Assembly: GCA_018613035.1 (NCBI GenBank)
Contig: JAGGRA010000023.1
Coordinates: 49,843-113,842 of the forward strand
Source: Pseudomonas sp. ISL-84
GTDB taxonomy: Bacteria > Bacillota > Bacilli > Bacillales > Cytobacillaceae
Length of the DNA: 64,000 nucleotides
Reading direction: 5' to 3'
The notes under the pieces were generated by a model. The model was not told the DNA's origin and ran no database searches. It saw nothing but the letters and a program-made list of their open reading frames with translations. This document shows, piece by piece, positions 1 through 8,721 of the stretch (position 1 is the first letter of the stretch; each line of letters opens with the position of its first letter). Position numbers and translations under genes: made by a program.

Positions 1-105
1 TTTATCCAGAAAGAGCAAAGCTCAAATATGATTGAGCTTGCCTCGGAGTTCGGTTTAACGATGAAGGATGTCCGCAAGCTGAAAAAGAAGCTTGAGAGAT
101 CATAA
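1..105 (+). CDS. C-terminal part of a small basic protein
   Basis: An open frame enters from the left edge and ends at a TAA at 103-105, giving 34 visible residues. It contains IELASEFGLTMKDVRKLKKK, which looks like a short helix-turn-helix with a lysine-rich recognition helix. Small proteins of this kind upstream of hisS in Bacillaceae are often labelled sigma-70-like, which I know only as a family impression. The N terminus lies outside the window. I cannot assign a function. Confidence 0.6.
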   Translation, partial: FIQKEQSSNMIELASEFGLTMKDVRKLKKKLERS

Positions 106-117
106 TATAATTCGGTC

Positions 118-149
118 TTGACAATGGTGAAGATGCTCCGTATTATAAT
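118..149 (+). promoter_or_regulatory. Sigma-A promoter of the hisS-aspS leader
   Basis: TTGACA at 118-123 is followed after 17 bases by TATTAT at 141-146, with an overlapping TATAAT at 144-149. It lies just after the preceding gene and ahead of the T-box leader, so it is the obvious promoter for hisS-aspS. It would leave an unusually long leader of about 530 nt. Confidence 0.6.
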
Positions 150-172
150 ATAAATAAAATGACATACAATTA

Positions 173-305
173 AATGTCTAGCTGCAGCGCCAAGGGGCTC
201 GGGATCAAAAGTCCATCCAGCAAGAAGGAAGAGTACAACCTTCCCGCTGTTTGTCTTCTGCTTGCCGCCCATGAATCATGGTCGCTTCCGCTATTCGATA
301 AACCA
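173..305. repeat. Interspersed intergenic repeat, family R1
   Basis: This stretch between promoter and T-box begins with TAGCTGCAGCG and ends with CGCTTCCGCTATT, whose reverse complement contains TAGCGGAAGCG, so the ends form an imperfect inverted repeat. Shorter relatives with the same CGCTT(C/T)CGCTTTTC-like end occur at 48195-48290 and 61648-61688. I recognise this style of palindromic repeat as common in Bacillaceae intergenic regions. It is not coding. Here it lies inside the transcribed leader of hisS. Confidence 0.45.
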
Positions 306-566
306 TTGATGGAGAAGAGTAGTTAAACCCCACATGAAAAGAGAGAAAATGCCACTGGCTGAAAGCATTTTCACATGATGATTTAACGAAAGAACACTTC
401 GTAGGTTTCTCTCTGAAACAGGCTTTGCCTATAGTAGGAGCTGAACGTTAACAGGCGTTAACTGTAAAAGAGGAAGTACCTTTTACCAGGGCTTCAACTA
501 GGGTGGCACCACGGGAATTCCAAACTCTCGTCCCTTGTATTTAAATACAAGGAGGCGGGAGTTTTT
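306..566 (+). promoter_or_regulatory. T-box riboswitch controlling hisS-aspS
   Basis: The conserved T-box sequence TAGGGTGGCACCACGG lies at 499-514, followed by a terminator hairpin (about 522-566) that ends in a run of eight T. Upstream, GTTAAA/TTTAAC and the AGAGAGAAA/TTTCTCTCT arms fit a stem I. The candidate specifier loop near 385-400 contains CAC (395-397), a histidine codon. Known behaviour: uncharged tRNA pairs with the specifier and with the T-box bulge and prevents termination. Limiting charged tRNA-His would therefore raise both synthetases. Confidence 0.88.
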
Positions 567-687
567 TTTATTTTAAGGATGTTTAGAAAGTCCTGGGAAA
601 ATAGCAGTCAGTTCTATTTTGTTCCTTTTTGAACGCATTCTTTAAATACATAAACTTTTATCATTTTAGCATTAGGAGGAAATTTTC

Positions 688-1962
688 ATGTCAATTCGAA
701 TACCGAGAGGAACTCAGGATATTCTTCCAGGAGAAGTTGAAAAATGGCAGCTGATTGAAGAAAAAGCCAGAGAACTTTGTGAAAGGTTTCAATACCGTGA
801 AATCAGGACGCCTATTTTTGAACATACAGAATTGTTTATGCGCAGTGTGGGTGACACAACCGATATCGTCCAGAAAGAAATGTATACCTTTGAAGATCGC
901 GGAGGGCGCAGCCTCACACTTCGCCCTGAGGGAACAGCTTCAACTGTCAGATCGTTTGTTGAACATAAGATGTATGGTGATGCGAACCAGCCTGTAAAGC
1001 TATATTATATGGGACCGATGTTCCGTTATGAACGGCCTCAGGCAGGGCGCTTCCGCCAGTTTGTACAATTTGGTGTAGAAGCTATAGGCAGTGCAGATCC
1101 TGCAATTGATGCAGAAGTTATTGCACTTGCTATGTCACTCTATCAGAGTCTGGGCTTAAAGAAGCTGAAGTTGATCGTAAATAGCCTTGGTGATAAAGAA
1201 AGCAGAACTGCACACAGGGAAGCGCTAATAAATCACTTTCAGCCACGTATCGGAGAGTTTTGCTCAGATTGTCAGAGTCGCCTTGAGAAAAATCCAATGC
1301 GTATTCTTGACTGCAAGCAGGACCGTGACCATGAACTGATGAAATCAGCGCCATCAATCATTGATTATTTAAACGATGATTCCAAGGCTTATTTTGATAA
1401 GATTCAAAAATATTTGGAGAGCCTGGGCATTGACTTTACTGTCGATCCTAATCTCGTTCGAGGGCTTGATTATTATAATCATACCGCATTTGAAATCATG
1501 AGTGATTCAGAAGGTTTTGGGGCAATCACGACTCTATGTGGCGGAGGGCGTTACAATGGCCTTACAGAGGAAATAGGTGGTCCTGAAGCGCCAGGAATAG
1601 GGTTTGCCTTAAGTATTGAGCGGTTTATCGCAGCGCTTGAAGCCGAGAAGGCAGAGCTTCCACTCGATAAAGGGATTGATTGCTACCTTGTATCCTTGGG
1701 CGAAGCTGCAAAGGATTATACAGTTGGCCTTCTGCAAAAGCTCCGGATAGCTGGATTCTCTGCTGAAAGAGATTATCTGGACAGGAAAGTTAAGGCTCAG
1801 TTTAAGGCAGCTGATCGTGCGAATGCGAAGTTTGTTGCGGTTTTAGGCGAGGATGAACTCAAAGCTAATAAAATAAATGTTAAATCAATGGAAACAGGCG
1901 AACAATTAGAGGTTGAACTTGATTCGTTTATAGAGAAATTTACAGAGCTTTATAAGTCATAA
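688..1962 (+). CDS. hisS: Histidine--tRNA ligase
   Basis: Class II aminoacyl-tRNA synthetase that charges tRNA-His in the cytosol. The 424-residue length is normal. Motif 2 is seen as [13 protein letters not shown] near residues 106-118, the histidine A motif as [14 protein letters not shown] near 256-269, and motif 3 as [11 protein letters not shown] near 303-313, followed by the anticodon-binding domain. ATG 688 is preceded by AGGAGG. It sits behind a T-box leader and is followed 37 bases later by aspS, the usual Bacillus operon. Confidence 0.98.
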   Translation: MSIRIPRGTQDILPGEVEKWQLIEEKARELCERFQYREIRTPIFEHTELFMRSVGDTTDIVQKEMYTFEDRGGRSLTLRPEGTASTVRSFVEHKMYGDANQPVKLYYMGPMFRYERPQAGRFRQFVQFGVEAIGSADPAIDAEVIALAMSLYQSLGLKKLKLIVNSLGDKESRTAHREALINHFQPRIGEFCSDCQSRLEKNPMRILDCKQDRDHELMKSAPSIIDYLNDDSKAYFDKIQKYLESLGIDFTVDPNLVRGLDYYNHTAFEIMSDSEGFGAITTLCGGGRYNGLTEEIGGPEAPGIGFALSIERFIAALEAEKAELPLDKGIDCYLVSLGEAAKDYTVGLLQKLRIAGFSAERDYLDRKVKAQFKAADRANAKFVAVLGEDELKANKINVKSMETGEQLEVELDSFIEKFTELYKS

Positions 1963-1999
1963 ATTTAAGCGTATTAAGAACAGTATGGGAGGAATCAGT

Positions 2000-3775
2000 A
2001 TGTTCGGGCGAACGTATTTTTGCGGGGAAGTAACAGAAAAGGCTATTGGAGAAAAAGTCAGCTTAAAAGGATGGGTACAAAAACGACGCGACTTGGGTGG
2101 ACTAATTTTTATCGACCTTCGCGACCGTACAGGAATCGTTCAGGTCGTGTTTAATCCGGAAGTGTCCCCTGAGGCACTTGCATCAGCAGAAAAAGTAAGA
2201 AATGAATTTGTACTTGATATAGAGGGAAAAGTTATTGCCCGTGAGGAAGGTACTGTCAATGAGAACCTTAAAACAGGCCGCATTGAAATTCAGGCTGAAA
2301 AAATCACAATTATAAATGAAGCAAAAACGCCTCCTTTCATGATTGATAATAAAACAGACGTTTCGGAAGACGTCCGTCTTAAATACCGCTACTTGGATTT
2401 AAGAAGGCCAGTAATGTTTGATACTTTCAAAATGAGGCACCAGGTAACAAAAGGAATCAGGGATTTTCTGGATAGTGAAGACTTCCTTGATGTCGAAACA
2501 CCAATTTTAACAAAAAGCACACCAGAAGGAGCACGTGACTATTTAGTTCCAAGCCGGGTGCATCCGGGTGAATTTTATGCTTTGCCTCAATCCCCGCAAA
2601 TTTTTAAACAGCTATTAATGGTTGGAGGATTTGAGCGCTACTACCAAATTGCACGATGCTTCCGGGATGAAGATTTGCGTGCGGACCGCCAGCCTGAATT
2701 TACTCAGGTCGACATCGAAATGAGTTTTATGAACCAGGATGAAATCATTGGTTTAATGGAAAACATGATGAAGAAAATTATGAAAGAAGTCAAAGGTCTG
2801 GATGTCCAATTACCATTCCCTCGGATATCCTATCAAGAAGCGATGGACCGTTTTGGCTCCGACAAGCCGGATACCCGCTTTGCAATGGAGTTGACCGATT
2901 TATCGGAGATTGTGAAGGAGTCTAGCTTTAAAGTCTTTGCGGGAGCAGTATCTTCAGGCGGACAAGTAAAAGCGATTAATGTAAAAAATGCTGCTGGCAA
3001 GTATTCACGCAAAGATATAGATGCTTTGACAGAGTTTGTTGCAGTATATGGGGCAAAAGGGCTTGCCTGGCTTAAAGCGGAAGAAGACGGATTAAAAGGG
3101 CCGATTGCAAAATTCGTAACTGAGGATGAACAAAAAGCATTTTATGCTGCTTTATCTGTTGAACCTGGTGACCTTTTGTTATTTGTGGCAGATAAGAAAA
3201 GCGTTGTGGCAGACGCACTTGGCGCTTTAAGGTTAAAGCTTGGAAAAGAGCTTGACCTTATTGATCAAAGCATGTTTAATTTCCTATGGGTTACCGAATG
3301 GCCGCTCCTAGAGTACGATGAGGAAGAAGGGCGCTATTATGCAGCCCACCATCCGTTTACTATGCCTGCTAGAGAGGATTTGGAGATGTTAGATAAAGAT
3401 CCTTCTCAGGTCCGAGCTCAGGCATATGACCTTGTATTAAATGGATACGAGCTAGGCGGAGGTTCTTTGCGTATATTTGAAAGAGAAGTACAAGAGAAAA
3501 TGTTCAGCATTCTCGGTTTTTCTAAGGAGGAAGCAGTGGAACAATTTGGATTCCTGCTGGAAGCTTTTGAATATGGGACCCCTCCACACGGAGGAATTGC
3601 ACTCGGGCTGGACAGACTTGTCATGCTATTGGCAGGAAGAACGAATCTTCGCGATACTATAGCCTTCCCGAAAACAGCTAGTGCAAGCTGTATTCTGACA
3701 GATGCGCCAGGCGAGGTAAGTGAAGGGCAGCTTAATGATCTGCATTTGGCTCTTAATTTGAAAAAAAGTGAGTAA
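2000..3775 (+). CDS. aspS: Aspartate--tRNA ligase
   Basis: Bacterial-type AspRS of 591 residues: N-terminal OB-fold anticodon-binding domain ([20 protein letters not shown], about 23-42), class II catalytic core with motif 2 [18 protein letters not shown] (about 218-235), the inserted GAD domain, and a C-terminal motif 3 [12 protein letters not shown]. An in-frame GTG/ATG lies slightly upstream, but GGGAGGAA at 1986-1993 places the start at ATG 2000. It is the second gene of the T-box-controlled operon and ends before a strong hairpin. Confidence 0.97.
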   Translation: MFGRTYFCGEVTEKAIGEKVSLKGWVQKRRDLGGLIFIDLRDRTGIVQVVFNPEVSPEALASAEKVRNEFVLDIEGKVIAREEGTVNENLKTGRIEIQAEKITIINEAKTPPFMIDNKTDVSEDVRLKYRYLDLRRPVMFDTFKMRHQVTKGIRDFLDSEDFLDVETPILTKSTPEGARDYLVPSRVHPGEFYALPQSPQIFKQLLMVGGFERYYQIARCFRDEDLRADRQPEFTQVDIEMSFMNQDEIIGLMENMMKKIMKEVKGLDVQLPFPRISYQEAMDRFGSDKPDTRFAMELTDLSEIVKESSFKVFAGAVSSGGQVKAINVKNAAGKYSRKDIDALTEFVAVYGAKGLAWLKAEEDGLKGPIAKFVTEDEQKAFYAALSVEPGDLLLFVADKKSVVADALGALRLKLGKELDLIDQSMFNFLWVTEWPLLEYDEEEGRYYAAHHPFTMPAREDLEMLDKDPSQVRAQAYDLVLNGYELGGGSLRIFEREVQEKMFSILGFSKEEAVEQFGFLLEAFEYGTPPHGGIALGLDRLVMLLAGRTNLRDTIAFPKTASASCILTDAPGEVSEGQLNDLHLALNLKKSE

Positions 3776-3786
3776 TGTCCTAAATA

Positions 3787-3851
3787 ATCAGGATAAGTAA
3801 TAGACAATCATCTTCCCATAAATTTAAACTGGGAAGATGCTCCTGATTTTT
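3787..3851 (+). terminator. Terminator after aspS
   Basis: Two nested stems: ATCAGGA (3787-3793) with TCCTGAT (3841-3847), and CATCTTCCCA (3809-3818) with TGGGAAGATG (3830-3839), followed by TTTTTG. This closes the hisS-aspS transcript just before the 6S RNA promoter. Confidence 0.8.
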
Positions 3852-3917
3852 GTAGTTTTTTCTTCAAATTGAGTAGAAAATTGGTTAGAGCGATGATGTT
3901 AGCTCTGCTTGACCAGC

Positions 3918-3946
3918 TTGAAAAAGAGAAAGCCATATGGTATGAT
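3918..3946 (+). promoter_or_regulatory. Promoter of 6S RNA
   Basis: TTGAAA (3918-3923), 17-base spacer, TATGAT (3941-3946). The predicted start is near 3953, which agrees with the expected 5' end of the 6S RNA. Confidence 0.65.
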
Positions 3947-3952
3947 CAATAC

Positions 3953-4155
3953 AAATAATAAATAAAGAGTCCTGATGTGTTCGTTGTGAAACCTGAAATT
4001 TTGACCAACATTATTCCTTCGGGAGTCCGGAGTTTTCCGGCAGCGTAAATGCCTCATGGATGAGGACTTACAAACGCAGGAAACAGGACACCCACCTGCT
4101 GTGTGCGGGTTCAAAACGAGGGCATCAATAGCGACGGCACGATTGGGACTTTTTA
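3953..4155 (+). ncRNA. ssrS: 6S RNA (6S-1 type)
   Basis: The approximately 200-nt non-coding stretch directly downstream of aspS is where Bacillus keeps its 6S-1 RNA (bsrA). The ends can pair (AGAGTCC near 3966 with GGGACT near 4145). The middle has the irregular interrupted hairpin of 6S, with GGGAGTCCGGAG and GGATGAGGAC segments. 6S RNA mimics an open promoter and sequesters sigma-A RNA polymerase in stationary phase. Ends are inferred from promoter position and pairing, so they may be off by several bases. Confidence 0.82.
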
Positions 4156-4170
4156 ATACATACGTCTTTA

Positions 4171-4200
4171 AAATCCATGCAGCGATTGCATGGATTTTTT
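4171..4200 (+). terminator. Terminator downstream of 6S RNA
   Basis: Perfect 11-bp stem AAATCCATGCA (4171-4181) and TGCATGGATTT (4187-4197), then T-rich sequence. Confidence 0.8.
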
Positions 4201-4209
4201 ATGTCTTCA

Positions 4210-4236
4210 AAAAGCCTGCCGAAATGGCAGGCTTTT
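4210..4236. terminator. Bidirectional terminator before the flavin oxidoreductase
   Basis: AAAAGCCTGCC (4210-4220) pairs with GGCAGGCTTTT (4226-4236). The A/T tails let it serve both the rightward 6S region and the leftward oxidoreductase gene. Confidence 0.75.
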
Positions 4237-4240
4237 ATCC

Positions 4241-5200
4241 CTATGAAATGGCACTGTGATACTCAGACGCAATTTTATTTATAATAGACTGTACTGGAAG
4301 AATCTCTTCTATTTCAGAAACCCGGGATCCGGCAAATACCAGCCCGTTTTCTACATCTCCGCCAACCGATTTTAGCAATGAATCCAGTGTACAAAAACGG
4401 TAGGAGCAGTTTTTTAAACAATCATGGCATTTGTCTATTTTCAGTTTGTCTGTCCCATCGATAAGAGTTGTGAACTTGTTTTTAATTGCTCTTCCCTGCA
4501 GTCCCACAGTGGTTTTAACAAGTACAGTATCTCCTTCCTTGGCACTTACATATTTTTCTTTAAAAGATCTGGGTGCATCGCATTCTTCACTTGCAACAAA
4601 TCGTGTTCCCATTTGTACACCTGAGGCTCCCATATCCAGCGCTTTTGCAAGATCCATTCCTGTTAAAATACCACCGGCTGCAATGACGGGTATATTCACA
4701 GCTTTAACGACCTCTGGAAGAATATCAAACAATGGCTTGTCTGTTCCCAAATGTCCGCCTGCTTCGTGCCCTTCCACTACCACAGCTGATGCACCAAGCC
4801 TTTCGGAAAGCCGTGCAAGCTTTGCAGATGACACGATGGAGATGACCGGCACTCCATATTCCTTTCCCCATGAATACATATCACGTGAGATCCCTGCGCC
4901 TGAAATAATAAAATCCACTTTTTCCTCCAATGCGGCTTTCATTTTCTCTGCAAAGTCATTCATAGCGAATAGGACATTGACACCGATATACCCAGCCTCC
5001 GTTTTTAGTTGATTTCTGGCCTTTTTTATATGCATTCTTAATTCATCAGTAGAAATGCCAGTTCCGGAAATGATTCCAATTCCTCCTGCGTTCGCAACTG
5101 CTGAGGCAAGTCCGCTAAGAGAGATGCCTACCCCCATGCCCCCTTGAAGAATGGGAACCCTGGGCTTCATATGGCCGATTTGTAGTTGTGGAAGATTCAT
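4241..5200 (-). CDS. NAD(P)H-dependent flavin oxidoreductase (nitronate monooxygenase-like)
   Basis: A 319-residue TIM-barrel FMN protein of the nitronate monooxygenase/FabK superfamily. Visible signatures are PILQGGMGVGISLSGLASAV at the N terminus, EGHEAGGHLG with the family histidine near residue 144, and AAGGILTGMDLAKALDMGAS followed by GVQMGTRF in the phosphate-binding half. The C-terminal part carries a cysteine cluster (CHDCLKNCSYRFC, about 258-270) that classical nitronate monooxygenases lack, so the true substrate is uncertain. ATG 5200 has a GAGG site. It is a single gene convergent with the 6S region. Confidence 0.85.
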   Translation of the reverse strand: MNLPQLQIGHMKPRVPILQGGMGVGISLSGLASAVANAGGIGIISGTGISTDELRMHIKKARNQLKTEAGYIGVNVLFAMNDFAEKMKAALEEKVDFIISGAGISRDMYSWGKEYGVPVISIVSSAKLARLSERLGASAVVVEGHEAGGHLGTDKPLFDILPEVVKAVNIPVIAAGGILTGMDLAKALDMGASGVQMGTRFVASEECDAPRSFKEKYVSAKEGDTVLVKTTVGLQGRAIKNKFTTLIDGTDKLKIDKCHDCLKNCSYRFCTLDSLLKSVGGDVENGLVFAGSRVSEIEEILPVQSIINKIASEYHSAIS

Positions 5201-5439
5201 TGTTCAACCTCATTTCAAAAATTTAATAGTATTTCTAAGAGCATCTTAGCATTAAATTTTTAAAAAAGATGTGACTTTTATTACCTGGTCATATAACTTG
5301 ATTACTAAATTTGGTGTATTTTAACATCATTAATCCTATAGAACTACTTGTTTTAATATTGAAGTATGATATATTCATTATCGGGTAATAGATAATGAAT
5401 GCTTAAATTTTTTAATAACCTGTTATGGAGTTGATATAA

Positions 5440-6201
5440 ATGCTTCACCAATTTTCAAGAAATGAATTGGCTATCGGCAAGGAAGGCCTTGAGAAAATGA
5501 AAAACAGTACGGTTGCCGTGCTCGGCATCGGGGGAGTCGGTTCTTTTGCTGCTGAAGCACTTGCCCGTTCAGGGGTTGGCCGGCTGGTGCTTGTAGACAA
5601 AGATGATGTAGATATTACGAATGTAAACCGTCAGGTAATTGCGTTGTTATCGACAGTTGGAAAGCCAAAAGTTGATTTAATGAAAGAAAGGATAATGGAT
5701 ATTAACCCTGACTGTGAAGTGATTGCGCTGAAAATGTTTTACACTGAGGAAACCTATGAGCAATTTTTTGATTATGGCCTCGATTTTGTCGTGGACGCAT
5801 CTGATACGATTTCCTACAAAATTCACTTAATCAAAGAATGCTTGAAGAGAGACATTCCGATGATTTCCAGCATGGGCGCTGCAAACAAAATGGATCCAAC
5901 AAGGTTCCAAATTGCAGATATTTTCAAAACGCATACAGACCCAATTGCCAAGGTCATTCGCACACGCCTGCGAAAAGAAGGAATCCGCAAAGGAATCCCG
6001 GTTGTATTCTCTGATGAAAGCCCCATCGTCATCCGAGAAGATGTACGTAAAACAGTCGGAAAAGATGATGCCGAAATCAGAAAAGCAAAAATGCCTCCAT
6101 CTTCAAACGCATTTGTCCCATCTGTTGCAGGACTAATCATGGCGAGCTATGTAGTAAGAAAGCTATTGAGCGATATTAAAATATCACGTGTGAATGACTG
6201 A
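5440..6201 (+). CDS. tcdA: tRNA threonylcarbamoyladenosine dehydratase
   Basis: E1-like ATP-dependent enzyme that cyclises N6-threonylcarbamoyladenosine at position 37 of ANN-decoding tRNAs to ct6A. It has 253 residues with the ThiF/MoeB Rossmann signature VLGIGGVGSFAAEALARSG (about 29-47), VDKDDVDITNVNRQ, the adenylation-associated VVDASDTISYK, and the C-terminal KMPPSSNAFVPSVAGL segment. ATG 5440 follows GGAGTTGAT. It corresponds to B. subtilis yrvM, downstream of aspS and 6S RNA. Its own terminator has been broken by an inserted element (see 6221-6876). Confidence 0.93.
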   Translation: MLHQFSRNELAIGKEGLEKMKNSTVAVLGIGGVGSFAAEALARSGVGRLVLVDKDDVDITNVNRQVIALLSTVGKPKVDLMKERIMDINPDCEVIALKMFYTEETYEQFFDYGLDFVVDASDTISYKIHLIKECLKRDIPMISSMGAANKMDPTRFQIADIFKTHTDPIAKVIRTRLRKEGIRKGIPVVFSDESPIVIREDVRKTVGKDDAEIRKAKMPPSSNAFVPSVAGLIMASYVVRKLLSDIKISRVND

Positions 6202-6211
6202 AAAAGACCGG

Positions 6212-6220
6212 CTGATGAAG
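6212..6220 (+). repeat. Target-site duplication, left copy
   Basis: CTGATGAAG directly abuts the left inverted repeat of the inserted element. The identical nonamer recurs at 6877-6885 on the other side. Joining the flanks restores a GACCGGCTGATGAAGCCGGT hairpin with a T run. Confidence 0.85.
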
Positions 6221-6876
6221 CAACGGGTTCGGATACCTGTCACTTTTTATAAAATACGTTTGAAAATCTGCTTATATTTGTTATACATTTTGTCCTGCAA
6301 AATGCAGGGCTTTTTGTTATGTAAGAATATTACAAATTGCCATCTAATGTATCATGCATTTTATGGCCAAAGTACTGTTATAAAACTAAATGTTGATTTC
6401 ACTGTGTTTGAAAAATAACCGGAAAAATTCCGTTTAAAACGGGAAATACCCATATTTCCTTAAGAATAAGCGGAGTTTTTTCGCTTATATGATCCAAATC
6501 TTTGAATTTTGGTTTATTTAGAGCAGTTAACCGGAATTCCTCCGCTTATCTCTGCTTCTTATGCTTCCTCTATATACTTTAGCCGGAAATTCTCCGCCTA
6601 TTAATTCTCATACCTATACGAAAATCACCAATGAATAATTACAAAGAGAAACTTAGTTTTGTAACTAAAAAACACAAGATTTTGCAATTCAATTTGCGAG
6701 GTAACAGAAATCTCTGTAACCTTACATTTCGAAATACAAATTGGACCACAGTTTCAAGCCTATTTTTATAATTATTCGCGTTATATCAATGAAAAATGAC
6801 CATCAAATTCACATACAAATTGATGGTCATTTTAAAATACACATTGGATTTTTGTGACAGGTAAAAGAACCCGTTA
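6221..6876. mobile_element. 656-bp non-autonomous element with 23-bp inverted ends, inserted in the tcdA terminator
   Basis: The left end (6221-6243) and the reverse complement of the right end (6854-6876) share 19 of 23 bases, with common blocks AACGGGTTC and TACCTGTCAC. A 9-bp duplication CTGATGAAG (6212-6220 and 6877-6885) flanks it. I see no transposase frame inside, so it is a MITE or a decayed insertion sequence mobilised in trans. Inside are three degenerate copies of CCGGAAWTTCTCCGCYTAT (6419, 6531, 6583), an inverted relative at 6466-6490, and a strong hairpin at 6793-6833. Family not identified; the 9-bp duplication is compatible with several IS families. Confidence 0.85.
6793..6836 (+). 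terminator. Hairpin with T run inside the inserted element
   Basis: AAAATGACCATCAA (6793-6806) is perfectly complementary to TTGATGGTCATTTT (6820-6833). It could end transcripts coming from tcdA now that the native terminator is split. A smaller hairpin CCTGCA/TGCAGG followed by TTTTTG lies near 6296-6318 and may act first. Confidence 0.5.
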
Positions 6877-6899
6877 CTGATGAAGCCGGTTTTTTTTGG
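6877..6899 (+). other. Displaced right half of the tcdA terminator plus target-site duplication
   Basis: CTGATGAAG (6877-6885) is the right duplication. CCGGT plus eight T (6886-6897) is the 3' arm and U-tract of a hairpin whose 5' arm, GACCGG, lies at 6207-6212. Between 6900 and 7089 I see no gene or clear signal. Confidence 0.75.
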
Positions 6900-7089
6900 C
6901 AGGAGGTTTGAGCTATAGATAGGGGCTTATTTTAGATACTGGACATATACAAATGAAAAGCCCGGAAAATCACGTGTGAAAAGGAAAAACCCGCGCTGAA
7001 AGAGGGGAGTCCGCTCATAAAATGTAAACTCAGCTAGTATAGAATCCCCGCAAGCTCGTACCCCTTATCCTAAATATATCCAGATTCCC

Positions 7090-7611
7090 TTAATGAATGG
7101 CTCTTTTTTCTTCTAGACCTTCTTGTTTAAGGAGTTGATCGGCTTCTTTTAGTATCCCGGCCATTTCTTCGTATTGCAGAAGTTCTTTTTCAAAAACTTT
7201 TCTCTTGTCCTCAAGCTTGATTTTCAGCTGTTCATTCAGCAGATTTAATTGGGTGTGTTCTTCATTTAAAAGTTTATTTTGTTTAAATAGTTCAGAATCG
7301 GGCTGGGTTTTTGCAAAATTCTTTAAGAAGAGAATAACTTGATCCAAGTTTGCAAGGGGAGCAGTTTCGAATTCATTGCTTGACTGCTTGGCCGTAGTGA
7401 TCCTTGAATCAGCTTCAGTTGCAGGTAAAGATAATTCCTTTTTTAAGACAGCGTTCCAGCGATATTGACATGCCGAAACTGTCCGTCCCAGTTCACTGCT
7501 CGCTTTTTTGAAAGCTGATGCTTTAGAATCGCCATTGGATGTATACTCAAGGACCATTTCTTTTAAAAACTGATCCTCCTCCGGTTTCCATAAATCTTTC
7601 CGTTCCTTCAT
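7090..7611 (-). CDS. RsfA family transcriptional regulator
   Basis: 173-residue protein with an N-terminal Myb/SANT-like helix-turn-helix (KDLWKPEEDQFLKEMVLEY then RTVSACQYRWNAVLKK), a variable linker, and a C-terminal coiled coil (about 100-165, EHTQLNLLNEQLKIKLEDKR). B. subtilis RsfA is a prespore regulator of sigma-F/sigma-G genes, and paralogues are common; which one this is cannot be told here. GTG 7623 and ATG 7620 are also possible, but the GAGGTG there is better read as the ribosome binding site for ATG 7611. Confidence 0.82.
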   Translation of the reverse strand: MKERKDLWKPEEDQFLKEMVLEYTSNGDSKASAFKKASSELGRTVSACQYRWNAVLKKELSLPATEADSRITTAKQSSNEFETAPLANLDQVILFLKNFAKTQPDSELFKQNKLLNEEHTQLNLLNEQLKIKLEDKRKVFEKELLQYEEMAGILKEADQLLKQEGLEEKRAIH

Positions 7612-7794
7612 TCCATTCATCACCTCGAAAATACGATTATAACTATAGGCTTATCGTCACCCTTCTAAATGAAAATATTCCATTCTCAGAGGGTGAAAGG
7701 TAAAATAGCAAATAGAGTAAGATTGAGTGATTCCTTCTATATAAAGTGGTCTGGTTTCGGTGAAACTTTAAATGAGCGAGAGGAGGATGCTTTT

Positions 7795-8721
7795 ATGGAA
7801 ACCCTTGTAGAAATACAGGATGTTACAAAAGTGATTAAAGGGAAGACCATTATCGATTCTGTCAGCTTTGAGGTAAAAAAGGGAGAAGTTTTTGGTTTCC
7901 TGGGTCCAAATGGTGCCGGCAAAACAACAACAATTCGTATGATGGTTGGCTTGATCGGCATGACATCAGGTGATATTAAAATAATTGGAAGCAGCATTAA
8001 AACAGATTTTGAAAAAGCAATTTCCTATATAGGCGCAATCGTAGAGAATCCTGAAATGTATAAATTTTTGTCAGGTTATCAAAATCTTGTCCATTATGCA
8101 CGGATGTCAAGAGGGGTAACAAAGGAGAAGATTGATGAGACGGTTGAACTGGTCGGCCTGACAAATCGAATCCATGATAAAGTAAGGACATATTCTCTTG
8201 GGATGAGGCAGAGGCTTGGGCTGGCTCAATGTTTATTGCATGATCCAAAGATTCTAATCCTGGATGAACCCACTAATGGGCTGGATCCAGCAGGAATCAG
8301 AGAGATTCGGGACCACCTTAGAATGCTGGCAAGGGAACGGGATATGGCAGTTATCGTATCAAGCCATTTATTATCCGAGATGGAAATGATGTGTGATAGG
8401 ATTGGCATTATTCAAAATGGAAAGCTGATTGATGTTCAGCATATCAGTGATTTTGTACATGGAAGAGAAAAGGTCTATGAAATAGAAGTAGATAATCCTG
8501 AGAAAGCTAATGCCATATTGAAAGGCTCATATCCTGACTTGCCGATCCAGCTAACAGAAAGTTGCGTGCTTATTCCGCTGGTCCGTGATGAAATTCCGAA
8601 CCTGATTAAACACTTTGTACAAGCCGAGATAAATATATTTGCTGTCCGGGAAGTAACCAAAACGCTTGAGGACCGCTTCCTTGAAGTAACAGAGTACAGG
8701 GAGGGTGCCGGTAATGTTTAG
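7795..8721 (+). CDS. ABC-2 type transporter, ATP-binding subunit
   Basis: 308-residue ABC ATPase: Walker A GPNGAGKTT (about 41-49), signature YSLGMRQRLGLAQ, Walker B ILILDEPTNGLDP, and H-loop VIVSSHLLSEME, followed by a C-terminal extension typical of the BcrA/NatA/EcsA-like class. AGAGGAGG precedes ATG 7795; a longer in-frame reading from 7669 lacks a ribosome binding site. It overlaps the permease gene by 8 bases, so the two make one exporter. Substrate unknown: antimicrobial resistance, sodium export or lipid functions are all possible. Confidence 0.93.
   Translation: METLVEIQDVTKVIKGKTIIDSVSFEVKKGEVFGFLGPNGAGKTTTIRMMVGLIGMTSGDIKIIGSSIKTDFEKAISYIGAIVENPEMYKFLSGYQNLVHYARMSRGVTKEKIDETVELVGLTNRIHDKVRTYSLGMRQRLGLAQCLLHDPKILILDEPTNGLDPAGIREIRDHLRMLARERDMAVIVSSHLLSEMEMMCDRIGIIQNGKLIDVQHISDFVHGREKVYEIEVDNPEKANAILKGSYPDLPIQLTESCVLIPLVRDEIPNLIKHFVQAEINIFAVREVTKTLEDRFLEVTEYREGAGNV

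Noticed and set aside
4056..4259. 67-codon frame on the plus strand
   Set aside because: It overlaps the 6S RNA and two terminators, has no site and no protein-like composition.
4431..5012. 193-codon plus-strand frame opposite the flavin oxidoreductase
   Set aside because: It is a shadow frame. The minus strand encodes a clear FMN-binding protein with conserved motifs.
6194..6418. 74-codon frame after tcdA
   Set aside because: It overlaps the tcdA stop and the left end of the inserted element and has no site or family features.
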